Assembly: GCA_028817895.1 (NCBI GenBank)
Contig: JAPPOQ010000009.1
Span: 145,438 to 209,437, forward strand
Length of the DNA stretch: 64,000 nt
Direction: 5' to 3'
Source of the DNA: Ahrensia sp.
Lineage (GTDB): Bacteria > Pseudomonadota > Alphaproteobacteria > Rhizobiales > Rhizobiaceae
Shown: piece after piece, positions 1-7,976 of the stretch
Position numbering within the stretch: position 1 is the first letter of the stretch
Layout of the letters: the number at the start of each line of letters is the position of its first letter
Program-made: the position numbers and the translations under genes
Notes under the pieces: generated by a model
Told to the model about the DNA's origin: nothing
Database searches by the model: none
The model's input: the letters and a program-made list of their open reading frames with translations, nothing else

Positions 1-1
1 T

Positions 2-406
2 CCTTGGAAAAGGAGTCAGCGCTGCATCATTCCGATGAACTTCTTCGAATGGAGACGGCCACGAAAGAAAGGCGATCCGCCCTATCACATCTTTCCAACC
101 AAGGAGCCTGCCTTCCGGATTGCCGGCCTGTGGGACGAATGGAAGGATCGCGAAACCGGCGAGGTCATCCTGTCCTGCACGGCGATCACCTGCGAACCCA
201 ACGACTTCATGAGCAGCCTGCATGACCGGATGCCCGTTATACTCGGGGCAGACCAGCTCGATGACTGGTTCCAGGCCCCGCCCGAAATCGCCCATGACAT
301 GCTGAAACCCTGTCCCTCCGACTGGATGACAGCCAATCGTGTCAGCGCCTATGTGAACAATTCGCGCAATCAGGGACCGGAGTGCGTCGAACCGGACGAG
401 GATTGA
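2..406 (+). CDS. SOS response-associated peptidase (SRAP/YedK/HMCES family), 5' partial
   Basis: This is the C-terminal part of an SRAP protein. The reading frame is open from base 2, so the catalytic N-terminal Cys lies outside the window. Visible family motifs are RCIIPMNFFEW, whose Glu matches the active-site Glu of YedK, and LHDRMPVIL, whose His matches the active-site His. The family forms a thiazolidine crosslink with abasic sites in single-stranded DNA and protects them. Its position near ssb, on the side that would enter a recipient first from the oriT candidate at 3.46 kb, fits a role in guarding incoming single-stranded DNA; that role is inference. The stop codon is TGA at 404-406. 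Confidence 0.9.
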   Translation, partial: PWKRSQRCIIPMNFFEWRRPRKKGDPPYHIFPTKEPAFRIAGLWDEWKDRETGEVILSCTAITCEPNDFMSSLHDRMPVILGADQLDDWFQAPPEIAHDMLKPCPSDWMTANRVSAYVNNSRNQGPECVEPDED

Positions 407-567
407 TCGCGGTGTACAGGATCGACGAAAGTCCGCCGGTCCTTCGATGGGCATTGCTTCGACGCAATCTGTGCGGGTCAAAGACCGGCGGCGCGCATCC
501 CTGACTGCCGAAGAGACCCGTTACGCTTTGGTGTGAACACCACAGTCCTTAGCGTCCAGGACCACTA

Positions 568-873
568 TTACCTATCGGCGTAACCGCGTTTTGTCTTTGC
601 TGTGACAAGCCGATCACGGGCAAGGCCTGCGGCTGTCTCGTCATTGTAGAAGTCGATGCGCAGCCTGCCGCCCGATCCGGTCCGTCCCCAACTCCGCAAG
701 ACCGAGTGCCCTCCAAACAGGTTGGGCTGGACGGAGAGCGTGTAGAACCGGCTCATATTCCGGGCGGGATCGATCCGGTAGAGCGTGGTGTTGAATGCTG
801 TGATGCCCATGCCGATCCATCGCATGCGCGGACTCACGCTTCCAACGAATTCGGTGAATCGCTCCGGTGCCAT
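568..873 (-). CDS. WGR domain protein
   Basis: A protein of up to 101 residues whose C-terminal two thirds is a WGR domain: LYRIDPARNMSRFY, then LRSWGRTGSGGRLRI, then the basic end RLVTAKTKRGYADR. WGR domains bind nucleic acid (in PARPs they contact DNA breaks), and short free-standing WGR proteins are common on rhizobial plasmids. The start is uncertain: the first Met is used here, but Met17 (825) or Met22 (810) would give a length closer to usual stand-alone WGR proteins, and no start has a strong ribosome site. It stands alone between the SRAP gene and ssb. Its biological role is not known. Confidence 0.75.
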   Translation of the reverse strand: MAPERFTEFVGSVSPRMRWIGMGITAFNTTLYRIDPARNMSRFYTLSVQPNLFGGHSVLRSWGRTGSGGRLRIDFYNDETAAGLARDRLVTAKTKRGYADR

Positions 874-1215
874 CGATTCAGATCTCTGATGGGTTTGCCG
901 TCTTCTTCGACCCGAAGGAAGGAGGCTTCTGTTTGCGTGTGATGGCTTTCCAGGCGGTGTGAGTGCCGGCGGACAAAGCTCTTGTCATGCAACGTCAGAT
1001 CAGGGCCGGTCTCCAGTGGCCTTGTGTTTCTTGTGAGATGGGACGTGGCAGAGAACCCTGGCCGCAAAAATCACTAAACAGCTTCGCTGCTCCAGACGAA
1101 CCGTGTCCTCGGCTATCGCCTGCGGGCCGCACCACTTCGTCTTCCGGTGATTGTTCCGTCCAGGAACCGTCTGCCCTGGCACGACCCATCGAAACACCAA
1201 CCACTGGAGACAGAC
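874..1215. other. intergenic region, 342 bp, no gene supported
   Basis: Short open frames occur on both strands, but none has a ribosome site plus recognisable protein features. The stretch should hold the ssb promoter (rightward) and the wgr promoter (leftward). I see no convincing -35/-10 pair. Confidence 0.4.
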
Positions 1216-1548
1216 ATGATCAACAACGCAACATTCCAGATCATCGGCCGCATCGGCAGCATCAACGCACAGGAGAAAGTCACCCACATCTCGGTCGCAT
1301 CCGACCGTCAGGTCAAAGGCGACGACGGCAAATGGACCTCAACGACCGACTGGAACACCGTCACGGTCTTCTCCGAACCCCTTCGCAAGCGCCTCGCCAA
1401 TGCCAAGGTCGGCAAGAAGGGCAACCAGCTCATCTTCCAGGGCTCGATCCAGTCGAACGCCTACGAGAAGAATGGCGAGAAGGTCTACACGACGAACCTC
1501 GTCGCCCAGGACTTCGACGTCCTCTCCTTCGCAAAAGACGCGAAGTGA
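1216..1548 (+). CDS. ssb: single-stranded DNA-binding protein, plasmid type
   Basis: A 110-residue OB-fold protein. The ATG at 1216 is preceded by a GGAGA ribosome site; an in-frame start further upstream would add unrelated residues. Family features are FQIIGRIGSI near the N-terminus, the WTSTTDWNTVTVF strand and the GSIQSNAYEKNGEKVYTTNLVA strand. It ends SFAKDAK and so lacks the Gly-rich linker and acidic DDDIPF-like tip that chromosomal SSBs use to recruit partners. It lies on the predicted leading side of the oriT candidate, with the transferred strand as its template, as leading-region ssb genes of other conjugative plasmids do. A small gene and a hairpin terminator follow. Confidence 0.88.
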   Translation: MINNATFQIIGRIGSINAQEKVTHISVASDRQVKGDDGKWTSTTDWNTVTVFSEPLRKRLANAKVGKKGNQLIFQGSIQSNAYEKNGEKVYTTNLVAQDFDVLSFAKDAK

Positions 1549-1616
1549 CCGGAACCGGCGGCGGCCAACCGGCCGCCGCCACTCCCTCACAGACAATCCG
1601 ACGAAGGACAAGACCC

Positions 1617-1793
1617 ATGACCTATCAGCAATCCCTCGAACTCGCCGAACTTCAGGCCGACCTTGCATTCGAACGGTATCTGGAAGCCTTCGAGGCCGAC
1701 GAACACCCTGCATTCCTCGACGGCCTGACGACCGAAGCCCAGTTGGCACATGACCGCGTCGATGAACTGCAAAACCACACATTCGCGATCTGA
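1617..1793 (+). CDS. small acidic hypothetical protein downstream of ssb
   Basis: A 58-codon ORF, ATG 1617 to TGA 1791-1793, preceded by AAGGACAAG. It starts 68 bases after ssb and ends just before a good hairpin terminator, so it is probably cotranscribed with ssb. The product is acidic and helix-prone (MTYQQSLELAELQADLAFER and EAFEADEHPAFLDGLTTEAQ) with no Cys and no membrane segment. I do not recognise the family. Confidence 0.55.
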   Translation: MTYQQSLELAELQADLAFERYLEAFEADEHPAFLDGLTTEAQLAHDRVDELQNHTFAI

Positions 1794-1805
1794 ACCGGAG
1801 TCCAG

Positions 1806-1840
1806 CCCCTGGCGTCTTCAAGGCGTCAGGGGTTCTTCTT
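1806..1840 (+). terminator. Rho-independent terminator of the ssb transcript
   Basis: Stem CCCCTGGCG (1806-1814) pairs with CGTCAGGGG (1824-1832), nine pairs with one G-U, around a 9-nt loop, followed by the pyrimidine-rich TTCTTCTTC. It begins 12 bases after the stop of the 58-codon ORF. Confidence 0.75.
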
Positions 1841-1855
1841 CAACCCATCAGACAG

Positions 1856-2023
1856 CTATCGGGGCCGGACCAGATCGACGGTAGCGATGATGACTGTGAG
1901 GGTTCCAAGCGCCCCGACCCACAGGTTCCCGTTCCAATAGCCGGCGATGCCGGCCACGATCCCGAGAATGCCGAGCGGCAGCAACCGAAACTCACCGGAC
2001 TTCATATATGGCCGCCATGTCAT
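1856..2023 (-). CDS. small two-helix membrane protein downstream of virC2
   Basis: A 55-residue protein from ATG 2023, eight bases after the virC2 stop, with GAAGATCGGG upstream. Two hydrophobic segments, LLPLGILGIVAGIAGYW and LWVGALGTLTVIIATVDLV, suggest a double-spanning inner-membrane peptide. A longer frame upstream would overlap virC2 heavily and is not preferred. Family unknown; the context suggests it is the last gene of a virC1-virC2 operon. Confidence 0.5.
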   Translation of the reverse strand: MTWRPYMKSGEFRLLPLGILGIVAGIAGYWNGNLWVGALGTLTVIIATVDLVRPR

Positions 2024-2031
2024 CCCGATCT

Positions 2032-2559
2032 TCAGTCGCGTCGAACGTCCCCATCCGCTGCGGCAATGATTGTCTCGCCCATTGTCCTGCCCAGGGCACG
2101 ATCGGACAAGATGCCGAACGGATCGAAGATGCACTTTGCTGTTGTGATGAACTCCGGACTAACCCGGCGCGTCGTTTCTATCGGGGCCTCGTCCGAGAGA
2201 ATATCGAACTGGAGAGGCTTGATGCTGCGCTTCAACACCGCAGCGTGGAAGTCGCCAAAGCCGCGTTTCAGCAGCCCAAGAATGGCGGTCCGCGGCGCGA
2301 TCCCGGCTTCGATCATCTCGTCATAGACGGCGACCTGCCCCTTTGCAGGTGGATAGACCAACAGTCTCACAACAACACACTTACGGGTCTCGGCTCCTGA
2401 CGTAACTGCCGGGGGTTTGACGTGCCACTTCCCCACTCCTTTCTTCTTTTCGGGAATCCGCTGTGCCTCAACATGGGCGGGACCTTCGGTTTCTTCTTCC
2501 GATATGCGCCGCTTGCGCTTGTTCGGATGCTCATAGCCACGCGGTTTGGTGATCCCCAT
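2032..2559 (-). CDS. virC2: VirC2-like relaxosome accessory protein
   Basis: A 175-residue protein that starts MGITKPRGYEHPNKRKR, like Agrobacterium VirC2 (MGIRKP...), with a basic N-terminal tail. It has the VirC2-like core VYDEMIEAGIAPRTAILGLLKRGFGDF, a ribbon-helix-helix-like DNA-binding region, and the C-terminal signature IFDPFGILSDRALGR. Its start overlaps the virC1 stop as ATGA, the same translational coupling seen in vir operons. In Ti plasmids VirC2 and VirC1 bind beside the border and raise T-strand production. Here the pair faces away from the oriT candidate and probably assists relaxosome assembly. Confidence 0.85.
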   Translation of the reverse strand: MGITKPRGYEHPNKRKRRISEEETEGPAHVEAQRIPEKKKGVGKWHVKPPAVTSGAETRKCVVVRLLVYPPAKGQVAVYDEMIEAGIAPRTAILGLLKRGFGDFHAAVLKRSIKPLQFDILSDEAPIETTRRVSPEFITTAKCIFDPFGILSDRALGRTMGETIIAAADGDVRRD

Positions 2560-3269
2560 CAGTTTTTCTCCACGCTCTCATCGAGTGCTTCCAGCAGATC
2601 GTTCGTCAGCGCCCGGGCTTCATCCATGGCGGCTGCAATGTGACCGGCGCTGATCCGTTTCACGGGATCGTTCTTCAACTGCGCATGGATACGGTGCAGC
2701 AGTCCGCGCTTGCCAAGCGCGGCGAACGCGTCGCGATTGTGCAGTCGCGTTTCGCAGCACGGTAGTTCAGACAAGGCGTTCAGATCGTGCCTTTGGGAGA
2801 CGGTCAGTTTTCTAACCGGAACCCGCTGGATGAGCAGGGCGGTCGTGATATCCATCGCCATCGATTGATGCAGTTCGATCACATGTTCGAAGGTCGTCAG
2901 CGCCTGGGTCATGTCGAGCGTGGTCAGGGCCGAGGGGATGATGACCAGATCGGTGTTGATCAGACAGGCATTGTTCAATTCCGATCCGCCGCCGCGTGTG
3001 TCGATGAGGGCATAACTGATACCCGCTTGCGAGGCCTCCTCGAAGGCTTTTTCGAATGATCGCAGATCATCGGCTTCATGGACCGTGATGCCGTCAGACC
3101 ACGTGTCTGCCTTCATTGCGTTCTCGCGCCATTCGAGCAGCGGGAAGTTTTCATCGGCGTCGATCAGGGCCACGCGTTTGCCCATCTGCGACAAGACCGA
3201 TGCCACCGCCATGACCGCCGTGGTCTTGCCTGCACCGCCCTTGAAGGACGCGAATGTGATTGACTTCAT
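2559..3269 (-). CDS. virC1: VirC1-like ParA-family ATPase
   Basis: A ParA/MinD-type ATPase of 236 residues from ATG 3269; an in-frame GTG at 3281 would add four. The deviant Walker A is FKGGAGKTT, followed by VALIDADENFPLLEW, ALIDTRGGGSELNN, LVIIPSALTTLDM and RVPVRKLTVSQRHD, which track Agrobacterium VirC1 closely. VirC1 recruits the VirD2-bound DNA to the VirB/D4 channel at the cell pole. Being next to virC2 and divergent from virD1-virD2-virD4 rather than beside a parB gene makes plasmid partition an unlikely role. The promoter must lie in 3270-3455, next to the oriT candidate. Confidence 0.9.
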   Translation of the reverse strand: MKSITFASFKGGAGKTTAVMAVASVLSQMGKRVALIDADENFPLLEWRENAMKADTWSDGITVHEADDLRSFEKAFEEASQAGISYALIDTRGGGSELNNACLINTDLVIIPSALTTLDMTQALTTFEHVIELHQSMAMDITTALLIQRVPVRKLTVSQRHDLNALSELPCCETRLHNRDAFAALGKRGLLHRIHAQLKNDPVKRISAGHIAAAMDEARALTNDLLEALDESVEKN

Positions 3270-3455
3270 CGGCGCTGTCACGTCTCAGATTCACTGCAAT
3301 CCGAAAATCCACCCAACCGGTAATCCACTTATCGGCCAATCTATCCAACCGATTGTCTACCGATCCATGTTCCTTCCTGGCAGCATGAAATGCTCAACGC
3401 AGTGAAGGAGAAGCCAGTAGCACCGCTCCCGATTGGAACGCTAAGGGGAGAGGGA

Positions 3456-3545
3456 GGGTACGTGGCAGGATATATGCAAAGGTAGCACCTTTGCCACGTA
3501 CCCCCACCAACGCCAGCCCCCAAAACAAAAGGGGGGCAGGGTTGG
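3456..3545. other. oriT candidate with T-DNA-border-like nic site
   Basis: A perfect 12-bp inverted repeat, GGGTACGTGGCA (3456-3467) and TGCCACGTACCC (3492-3503), encloses a second perfect 8-bp repeat, GCAAAGGT (3476-3483) and ACCTTTGC (3487-3494). The left arm runs into TGGCAGGATATAT (3463-3475), the core shared by octopine and nopaline T-DNA borders. By analogy with VirD2 the nick would fall on the minus strand between 3466 and 3465. A further imperfect stem, CCAAC (3507-3511) with GTTGG (3541-3545) around C5 and G6 runs, follows. The site lies between virC1 and virD1. Nicking is inferred, not shown. Confidence 0.8.
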
Positions 3546-3602
3546 TCGCCCGAGGGCTGCCCTTGGACGAAAACGGCGCTCTTAGAGGAAGGATCGGGGG
3601 AT

Positions 3603-4109
3603 TTGGCCGGAACCGTCACGAGAAAGACACTGCGCTCACAGCGAAAACAAGAGGCCTGGAAGGGCAGCGCGCCGCATCGCGGGAAGTGGAAAGCAACCGG
3701 GAACAAAGGCGACAGCGACGCGACCGGCTTCGTTACCGTCAGCGTGAAGATGCGTCCAGCCGAAAGGGAAGAGTTCAAACGCGTTTGCAAAGCGCTCGGC
3801 GTGACGCCGAACAGGGCGATGCGGACAATGGTCAGACGGTCAGCCGGGTTTCTCGAGACCGGCAATCCCGTGATGGCCGATCTTGCCACCATCACCCGGC
3901 AGATCAGCGGTGTCTCGACCAATATCAACCAGATCGCCAAGGCCGCGAACCGGACCCGCGAGCCGGACTACCAGGCTTTCCTGGAAGATCGTCTGGAGCT
4001 GGGTGCGCATCTGTCCCGTCTCGAGGACATCATCCGCGAGATCGTCAACGTCGGACGCCGCCGTTCGGACGGATTGCGCCGCCTCGAAGAGCTGATGGAA
4101 TCCGCATGA
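3603..4109 (+). CDS. virD1: VirD1-like relaxase accessory protein
   Basis: A 168-residue protein from a TTG start at 3603 preceded by a purine-rich GGAAGGATCGGGGG. A basic, Ser/Thr-rich N-terminal tail of about 40 residues is followed by FVTVSVKMRPAEREEFKRV, then LGVTPNRAMRTMVRRSAGFLE and the C-terminal IIREIVNVGRRRSDG. These match VirD1/MobC-type accessory factors, which melt oriT and let VirD2 nick supercoiled DNA. It overlaps virD2 as ATGA and is the first gene of a virD1-virD2-virD4 operon directly downstream of the oriT candidate. Confidence 0.85.
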   Translation: MAGTVTRKTLRSQRKQEAWKGSAPHRGKWKATGNKGDSDATGFVTVSVKMRPAEREEFKRVCKALGVTPNRAMRTMVRRSAGFLETGNPVMADLATITRQISGVSTNINQIAKAANRTREPDYQAFLEDRLELGAHLSRLEDIIREIVNVGRRRSDGLRRLEELMESA

Positions 4110-6007
4110 GCATCCATGTGCCGGACCTTCTAATCAAAGCGTCCGCACACCCCGAGCGTGTGACGCCCGTCGATATCGTCATGGGAGACCACTGGGCCGA
4201 GATCGATCTCGGCAATCCAATGCGGCTATCGCTGCTCAGGGCCGTGCTGAAAAAACAGGAGCAGGGACCGGCACCCAAAGGTGGAGGAGGGCGGTCGGCA
4301 CGGTTGAGACTGCCGCTTTCCATCGTCAACCGGTCACCGCAGGCGATGGTCAAGGTCGTGAGAAAGGGCGGCACCATCAATGCGCGCGGCATGCGCGATC
4401 AGATGGCCTATCTGTCGAAGGATGGCGATGCGAGACTGGAGCGGTCGGAACGGTATTTCGGAATCGAACTGGACGAAGGGGCGCAGGAGCGTCTCCGTCG
4501 GTCCTGGGGTCTTGCCGGCGAGACGAAGACACGCTCCGACAAGACAACACATTTTGTTGTCAGCTTTCCCCGTGGCACGGATCATCGCGCAGCCTATTGC
4601 GCCGGACGTTCCTGGGCCGAAGAGATGTTCGCCTCGGGCACCTATGGCGACGTGTTTGATTATTACACGGCGTTTCACACCGACCGTGCACACCCGCATA
4701 TGCATGTCGTGGTCAATCGCCGTGGCATGGAAAATGGCGACTGGCTAAAGGTCTCCAGGCGCAGTGCGTTCAACTATGACGAATTGCGTGCTATGCAGGT
4801 CGAGGTTGCCGCCCGCGAAGGCATCCATCTTGAGGCGACCCCGCGGCTGTCACGCGGTCTCACGGACCGCCCGGCACCGGATGCGGAGATCCGCAGGGCC
4901 GAAAGGGAAAGGAGGGAACCGCAGGCTCCCTCCCATACGCAAGTGACGGCTCTCAGATCGGCAGCAACGGTCGTTCTTTACAGTCAGCAGATGACTGCGG
5001 ATGCGACCCTTCTGCGGGAACACCATCCCGAACTTTCCGTGATGATTGGCAAGATGGCCGGGATCATCCTGGCCGGACAAGCAGTCCCGGCCGCCTCTCC
5101 AAATGAAAGACCACACCTCACCCTGAATGAGGCCAGACGGCAAAGCGAGTTCATCATGTCCAGACGACGCGAAATCCTTGCAGGCATCCGGGAAATCGAT
5201 GCTGAAATCTCCACTATTCCCATCGGCAAGGAACGCTCGCAGCTGGAGCAGGATGCCTCCCGCATCAAGGCCGAAGCGGCTGAGTTCATACCCGATGCCG
5301 TGGAATTGTCCGGTCACATGCGGACGAACACCAAAGGCTATTATCTGGGAATCGAGGCACGGGACGGAATCGAACGGGAACTCAAGGAGCGCGCCGACAG
5401 GGAAGCGGGGCAGCTGGCGTTAGCGGCGGGCATCGACCCGGAGAAGTTCACCAGCCGCTTTGCAGGCTCCAGGCCCGCATCGCAGGAACTGGCCGATACC
5501 TGGCGCAAGGACGAGCTCGAAGACATCCAGAAGAACCTCACCTACCAGCCGGTGACACCACCGGACAAACAACGGCAGCTCGCACAGGCCGCCTATGATG
5601 ATCTGCATCGCAATGCGCTTCAGACCTATCGCAAGGCGGAGCGTGAACTGGACGCGCATGCGGCCCGCAAGAAGGAACTGCACCGGATTGCGAGGCTGAT
5701 TCGGGAAGGCAGGCGGCTGGGGATCGACACTGAGAACGTTTTTCAGAAGACGGTCAAGGAGACTCTTCACACCGTAGAACTACGCGAGCTGGAAGCGGGA
5801 AAACCGCGTGCTTTCCGACATGTCACGCAAGACGCTGATCAACAGCGTGCCCTGAGCCGGCGCTATCTGGAGGCCGAGCAACGGGATGCGGAGGGTGCGC
5901 GCAAGCTTCAGCTGACGGCGGCCCTCGCAACGATCGAAAGGGATGCGGATCTCGCCGCGCAACGATCAGGCGGGACAAGCCGGAAAGACCGGGGGCTCGA
6001 TCGCTGA
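4106..6007 (+). CDS. virD2: VirD2-like relaxase (MOBQ/VirD2 group)
   Basis: A 633-residue relaxase starting at the ATG that overlaps the virD1 stop. The catalytic Tyr is Tyr102 in MAYLSKDG (VirD2 has EYLSRKG); the metal-binding motif is HTDRAHPHMHVVVNRRG from residue 191. TTHFVVSFPRGTDHRAAY and WLKVSRRSAFNYD also follow VirD2. An extra N-terminal stretch of about 80 residues precedes the catalytic domain, and a long, charged, helix-rich C-terminal half (about 250-633) replaces the short Ti VirD2 tail; it probably carries the secretion signal. The enzyme would cleave the minus strand at the border-like nic site and lead the strand through the VirB/D4 channel. No clear bipartite nuclear localisation signal was noted. 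Confidence 0.92.
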   Translation: MSIHVPDLLIKASAHPERVTPVDIVMGDHWAEIDLGNPMRLSLLRAVLKKQEQGPAPKGGGGRSARLRLPLSIVNRSPQAMVKVVRKGGTINARGMRDQMAYLSKDGDARLERSERYFGIELDEGAQERLRRSWGLAGETKTRSDKTTHFVVSFPRGTDHRAAYCAGRSWAEEMFASGTYGDVFDYYTAFHTDRAHPHMHVVVNRRGMENGDWLKVSRRSAFNYDELRAMQVEVAAREGIHLEATPRLSRGLTDRPAPDAEIRRAERERREPQAPSHTQVTALRSAATVVLYSQQMTADATLLREHHPELSVMIGKMAGIILAGQAVPAASPNERPHLTLNEARRQSEFIMSRRREILAGIREIDAEISTIPIGKERSQLEQDASRIKAEAAEFIPDAVELSGHMRTNTKGYYLGIEARDGIERELKERADREAGQLALAAGIDPEKFTSRFAGSRPASQELADTWRKDELEDIQKNLTYQPVTPPDKQRQLAQAAYDDLHRNALQTYRKAERELDAHAARKKELHRIARLIREGRRLGIDTENVFQKTVKETLHTVELRELEAGKPRAFRHVTQDADQQRALSRRYLEAEQRDAEGARKLQLTAALATIERDADLAAQRSGGTSRKDRGLDR

Positions 6008-7851
6008 TGAAACGCGCAACGAGCAAGGTCCTTCGGGACGCGCTAGTCTTCGGGTTCGTAGGCTTGACGGCCGGTGGGGTCGCCGGGATCGTGATCGCAA
6101 GCGCCTGGGCCGTCGTCACGCAGGGCGGCAAGTTCACCGATGTCGAGGGTTTTGAAATCCTCGACCACGCTCCGTGGGTTGTCGGCAACATGCAGGAACC
6201 TTTCGAGACCGGCGTGCTGATCATCGGTGCCGCGGGGCTGATCGGCATGACCGGCTTCATCGCGATCTCCTACAGGCCGCAGCTCACGAGCCACGGATCG
6301 GCCAGATGGGCAACAAAGACCGAGTTGAAAAAAGCCGGACTGGCCGTGAAGCTCAATGACCTGTCCGGTCCGATCTACGCGAAACTGAGCGCACCGAAAA
6401 GGAGGGGTGAATTCGTCACTTCGAGTGACATCCCGCACAGCTTCATCTGCGCCCCGACCGGATCGGGCAAGGGGGTGGGTATCGTCATCCCGACCCTTCT
6501 GACCTATGGCGGATCGGTTATTTGTCTCGACGTGAAGGGCGAGAATTTCGACAAAACCGCTCGTGCACGAGCGGCTATCGGTGACCGGATCTTCCGCTTC
6601 TCGCCCCTTGATGAAGACAACCGCTCGCACCGGTTCAATCCCCTCGACCGCATCGCGAACCTTTCCCCCGAGCGCCGTTTCACCGAAGCAAAGCGCATTG
6701 CGGAGAGCTTCATCGCCATGCCGGGCGACAATGTTCAGGGCTTCCTCGTCAGCGCCAAGGAGATCCTTGCAGCGAGCGTCCTGGTCGTAATTGAGCGTGG
6801 AACTCCCACCATCGCGGCCATTTACGATCTCTTGAGCCAGGGTGGCGAATACAATGCGATGTTCGAAAAGCTCGCCTCTCAAACGGATGTTCCGGAATCA
6901 AAATCCATCTATTACCGAATGGCAGGAATCGCTGACAGAACCCTGTCGGCCTACATGTCGGTCCTTTTCGATGGCGGACTCGGCCTGTGGCGGGATGGTT
7001 TGGTCCGTGCCGCAACCGAAACGTCGGACTTCGATATCGCAAATCTCCGGAGAAAGCCCTCCAGCATCTATATCGTGGTCGCGCCGAACGATCTGGCTGT
7101 GCTGGCGCCTGTTGTCCGGCTGCTGTTTCAACAGACCGTTGCCATCCTTCAGACGACCGAACCAAAAAGGGACGAGCCCTATCCGGTTCTGTTCTTGCTG
7201 GATGAATTCCCGCAACTCGGCCGAATGACGGCACTCGGTCAGGCCATTTCGACGATCCGAAGTTATGGCGGCCGGATGATGATCGTCGCGCAGTCCCTGT
7301 CGAACCTGCGTGGGACATACGGTAATGATGGCGCGCAGAATTTCCTGGCCAATTGCCGGCTGCAGCTGTTCATGGCGCCGGCCGACAGTGAGACGCCGGA
7401 CTATGTCTCAAAGGCCATCGGAAACTTCACCCGCAAGGCGCGCTCGAAATCCTGGATGATGGGACAGATTGGAAAAAGCAATATTCAGGAAAGAGAGGAG
7501 GGGGCACGGCTTCTTCGGCCCGAAGAGCTTCGCAATCTCTCGGCAGATGAATGTGTGCTGCTGATTCAGGATTCCAATCCGGTGAAGGCTCACAAGGTTC
7601 GCTATTTTGAGGATCGGTATCTGAAAACTGTATTCGTTGCCCAGGCTGGAGAAATGCCCCTTCCTCAAGCGTTGATGGCAAAACCATCAGTCACATCGAC
7701 ATTGAATTCGACCGGTCAGCCGATGGCGGCGTCCGATGAAGCAGTCGAAGAAAGCGACATCTCCCCGGAGGACTTCCGGATCATGAAATCGCATCAAACC
7801 GCCCTTCTCGACCGGGTCAGGCGCGTCAAGCAGAAGGTGTCATCCGCGTGA
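6007..7851 (+). CDS. virD4: type IV coupling protein VirD4/TraG
   Basis: A 614-residue inner-membrane ATPase that couples the relaxosome to the VirB channel. Two N-terminal membrane segments lie near residues 12-37 and 66-88, the Walker A is APTGSGKGVG (149-158), and the Walker B is VLFLLDEFPQLG near residue 400. LDVKGENFDKTA and the all-alpha-domain region are also family-typical. Its ATG overlaps the relaxase TGA by one base, so it is the last gene of the virD1-D2-D4 operon. Unlike Ti plasmids, the virB operon is not adjacent: it lies 22 kb away beyond the copper island. Confidence 0.95.
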   Translation: MKRATSKVLRDALVFGFVGLTAGGVAGIVIASAWAVVTQGGKFTDVEGFEILDHAPWVVGNMQEPFETGVLIIGAAGLIGMTGFIAISYRPQLTSHGSARWATKTELKKAGLAVKLNDLSGPIYAKLSAPKRRGEFVTSSDIPHSFICAPTGSGKGVGIVIPTLLTYGGSVICLDVKGENFDKTARARAAIGDRIFRFSPLDEDNRSHRFNPLDRIANLSPERRFTEAKRIAESFIAMPGDNVQGFLVSAKEILAASVLVVIERGTPTIAAIYDLLSQGGEYNAMFEKLASQTDVPESKSIYYRMAGIADRTLSAYMSVLFDGGLGLWRDGLVRAATETSDFDIANLRRKPSSIYIVVAPNDLAVLAPVVRLLFQQTVAILQTTEPKRDEPYPVLFLLDEFPQLGRMTALGQAISTIRSYGGRMMIVAQSLSNLRGTYGNDGAQNFLANCRLQLFMAPADSETPDYVSKAIGNFTRKARSKSWMMGQIGKSNIQEREEGARLLRPEELRNLSADECVLLIQDSNPVKAHKVRYFEDRYLKTVFVAQAGEMPLPQALMAKPSVTSTLNSTGQPMAASDEAVEESDISPEDFRIMKSHQTALLDRVRRVKQKVSSA

Positions 7852-7976
7852 CTGTTGGTTTGCACTTTTGTTGCCGCAACGAGAGGTTTCCGAAATCTCC
7901 GGATTTGCCAAAACTCGCACGGGTCTGGGCATGGCAAGTTTGAGAGAGGCGAAGCACGGAAGGCAAATCGCGCGCA

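Noticed and set aside
963..1793. Long rightward frame over the ssb region
   Set aside because: It covers ssb in another frame with Arg/Pro-rich, low-complexity translation; only its last 58 codons, from 1617, look like a gene.
3282..3455. Overdrive or vir-box sites near the oriT candidate
   Set aside because: I found neither the TGTTTGTTTG-type overdrive run nor vir-box dyads in the stretch.
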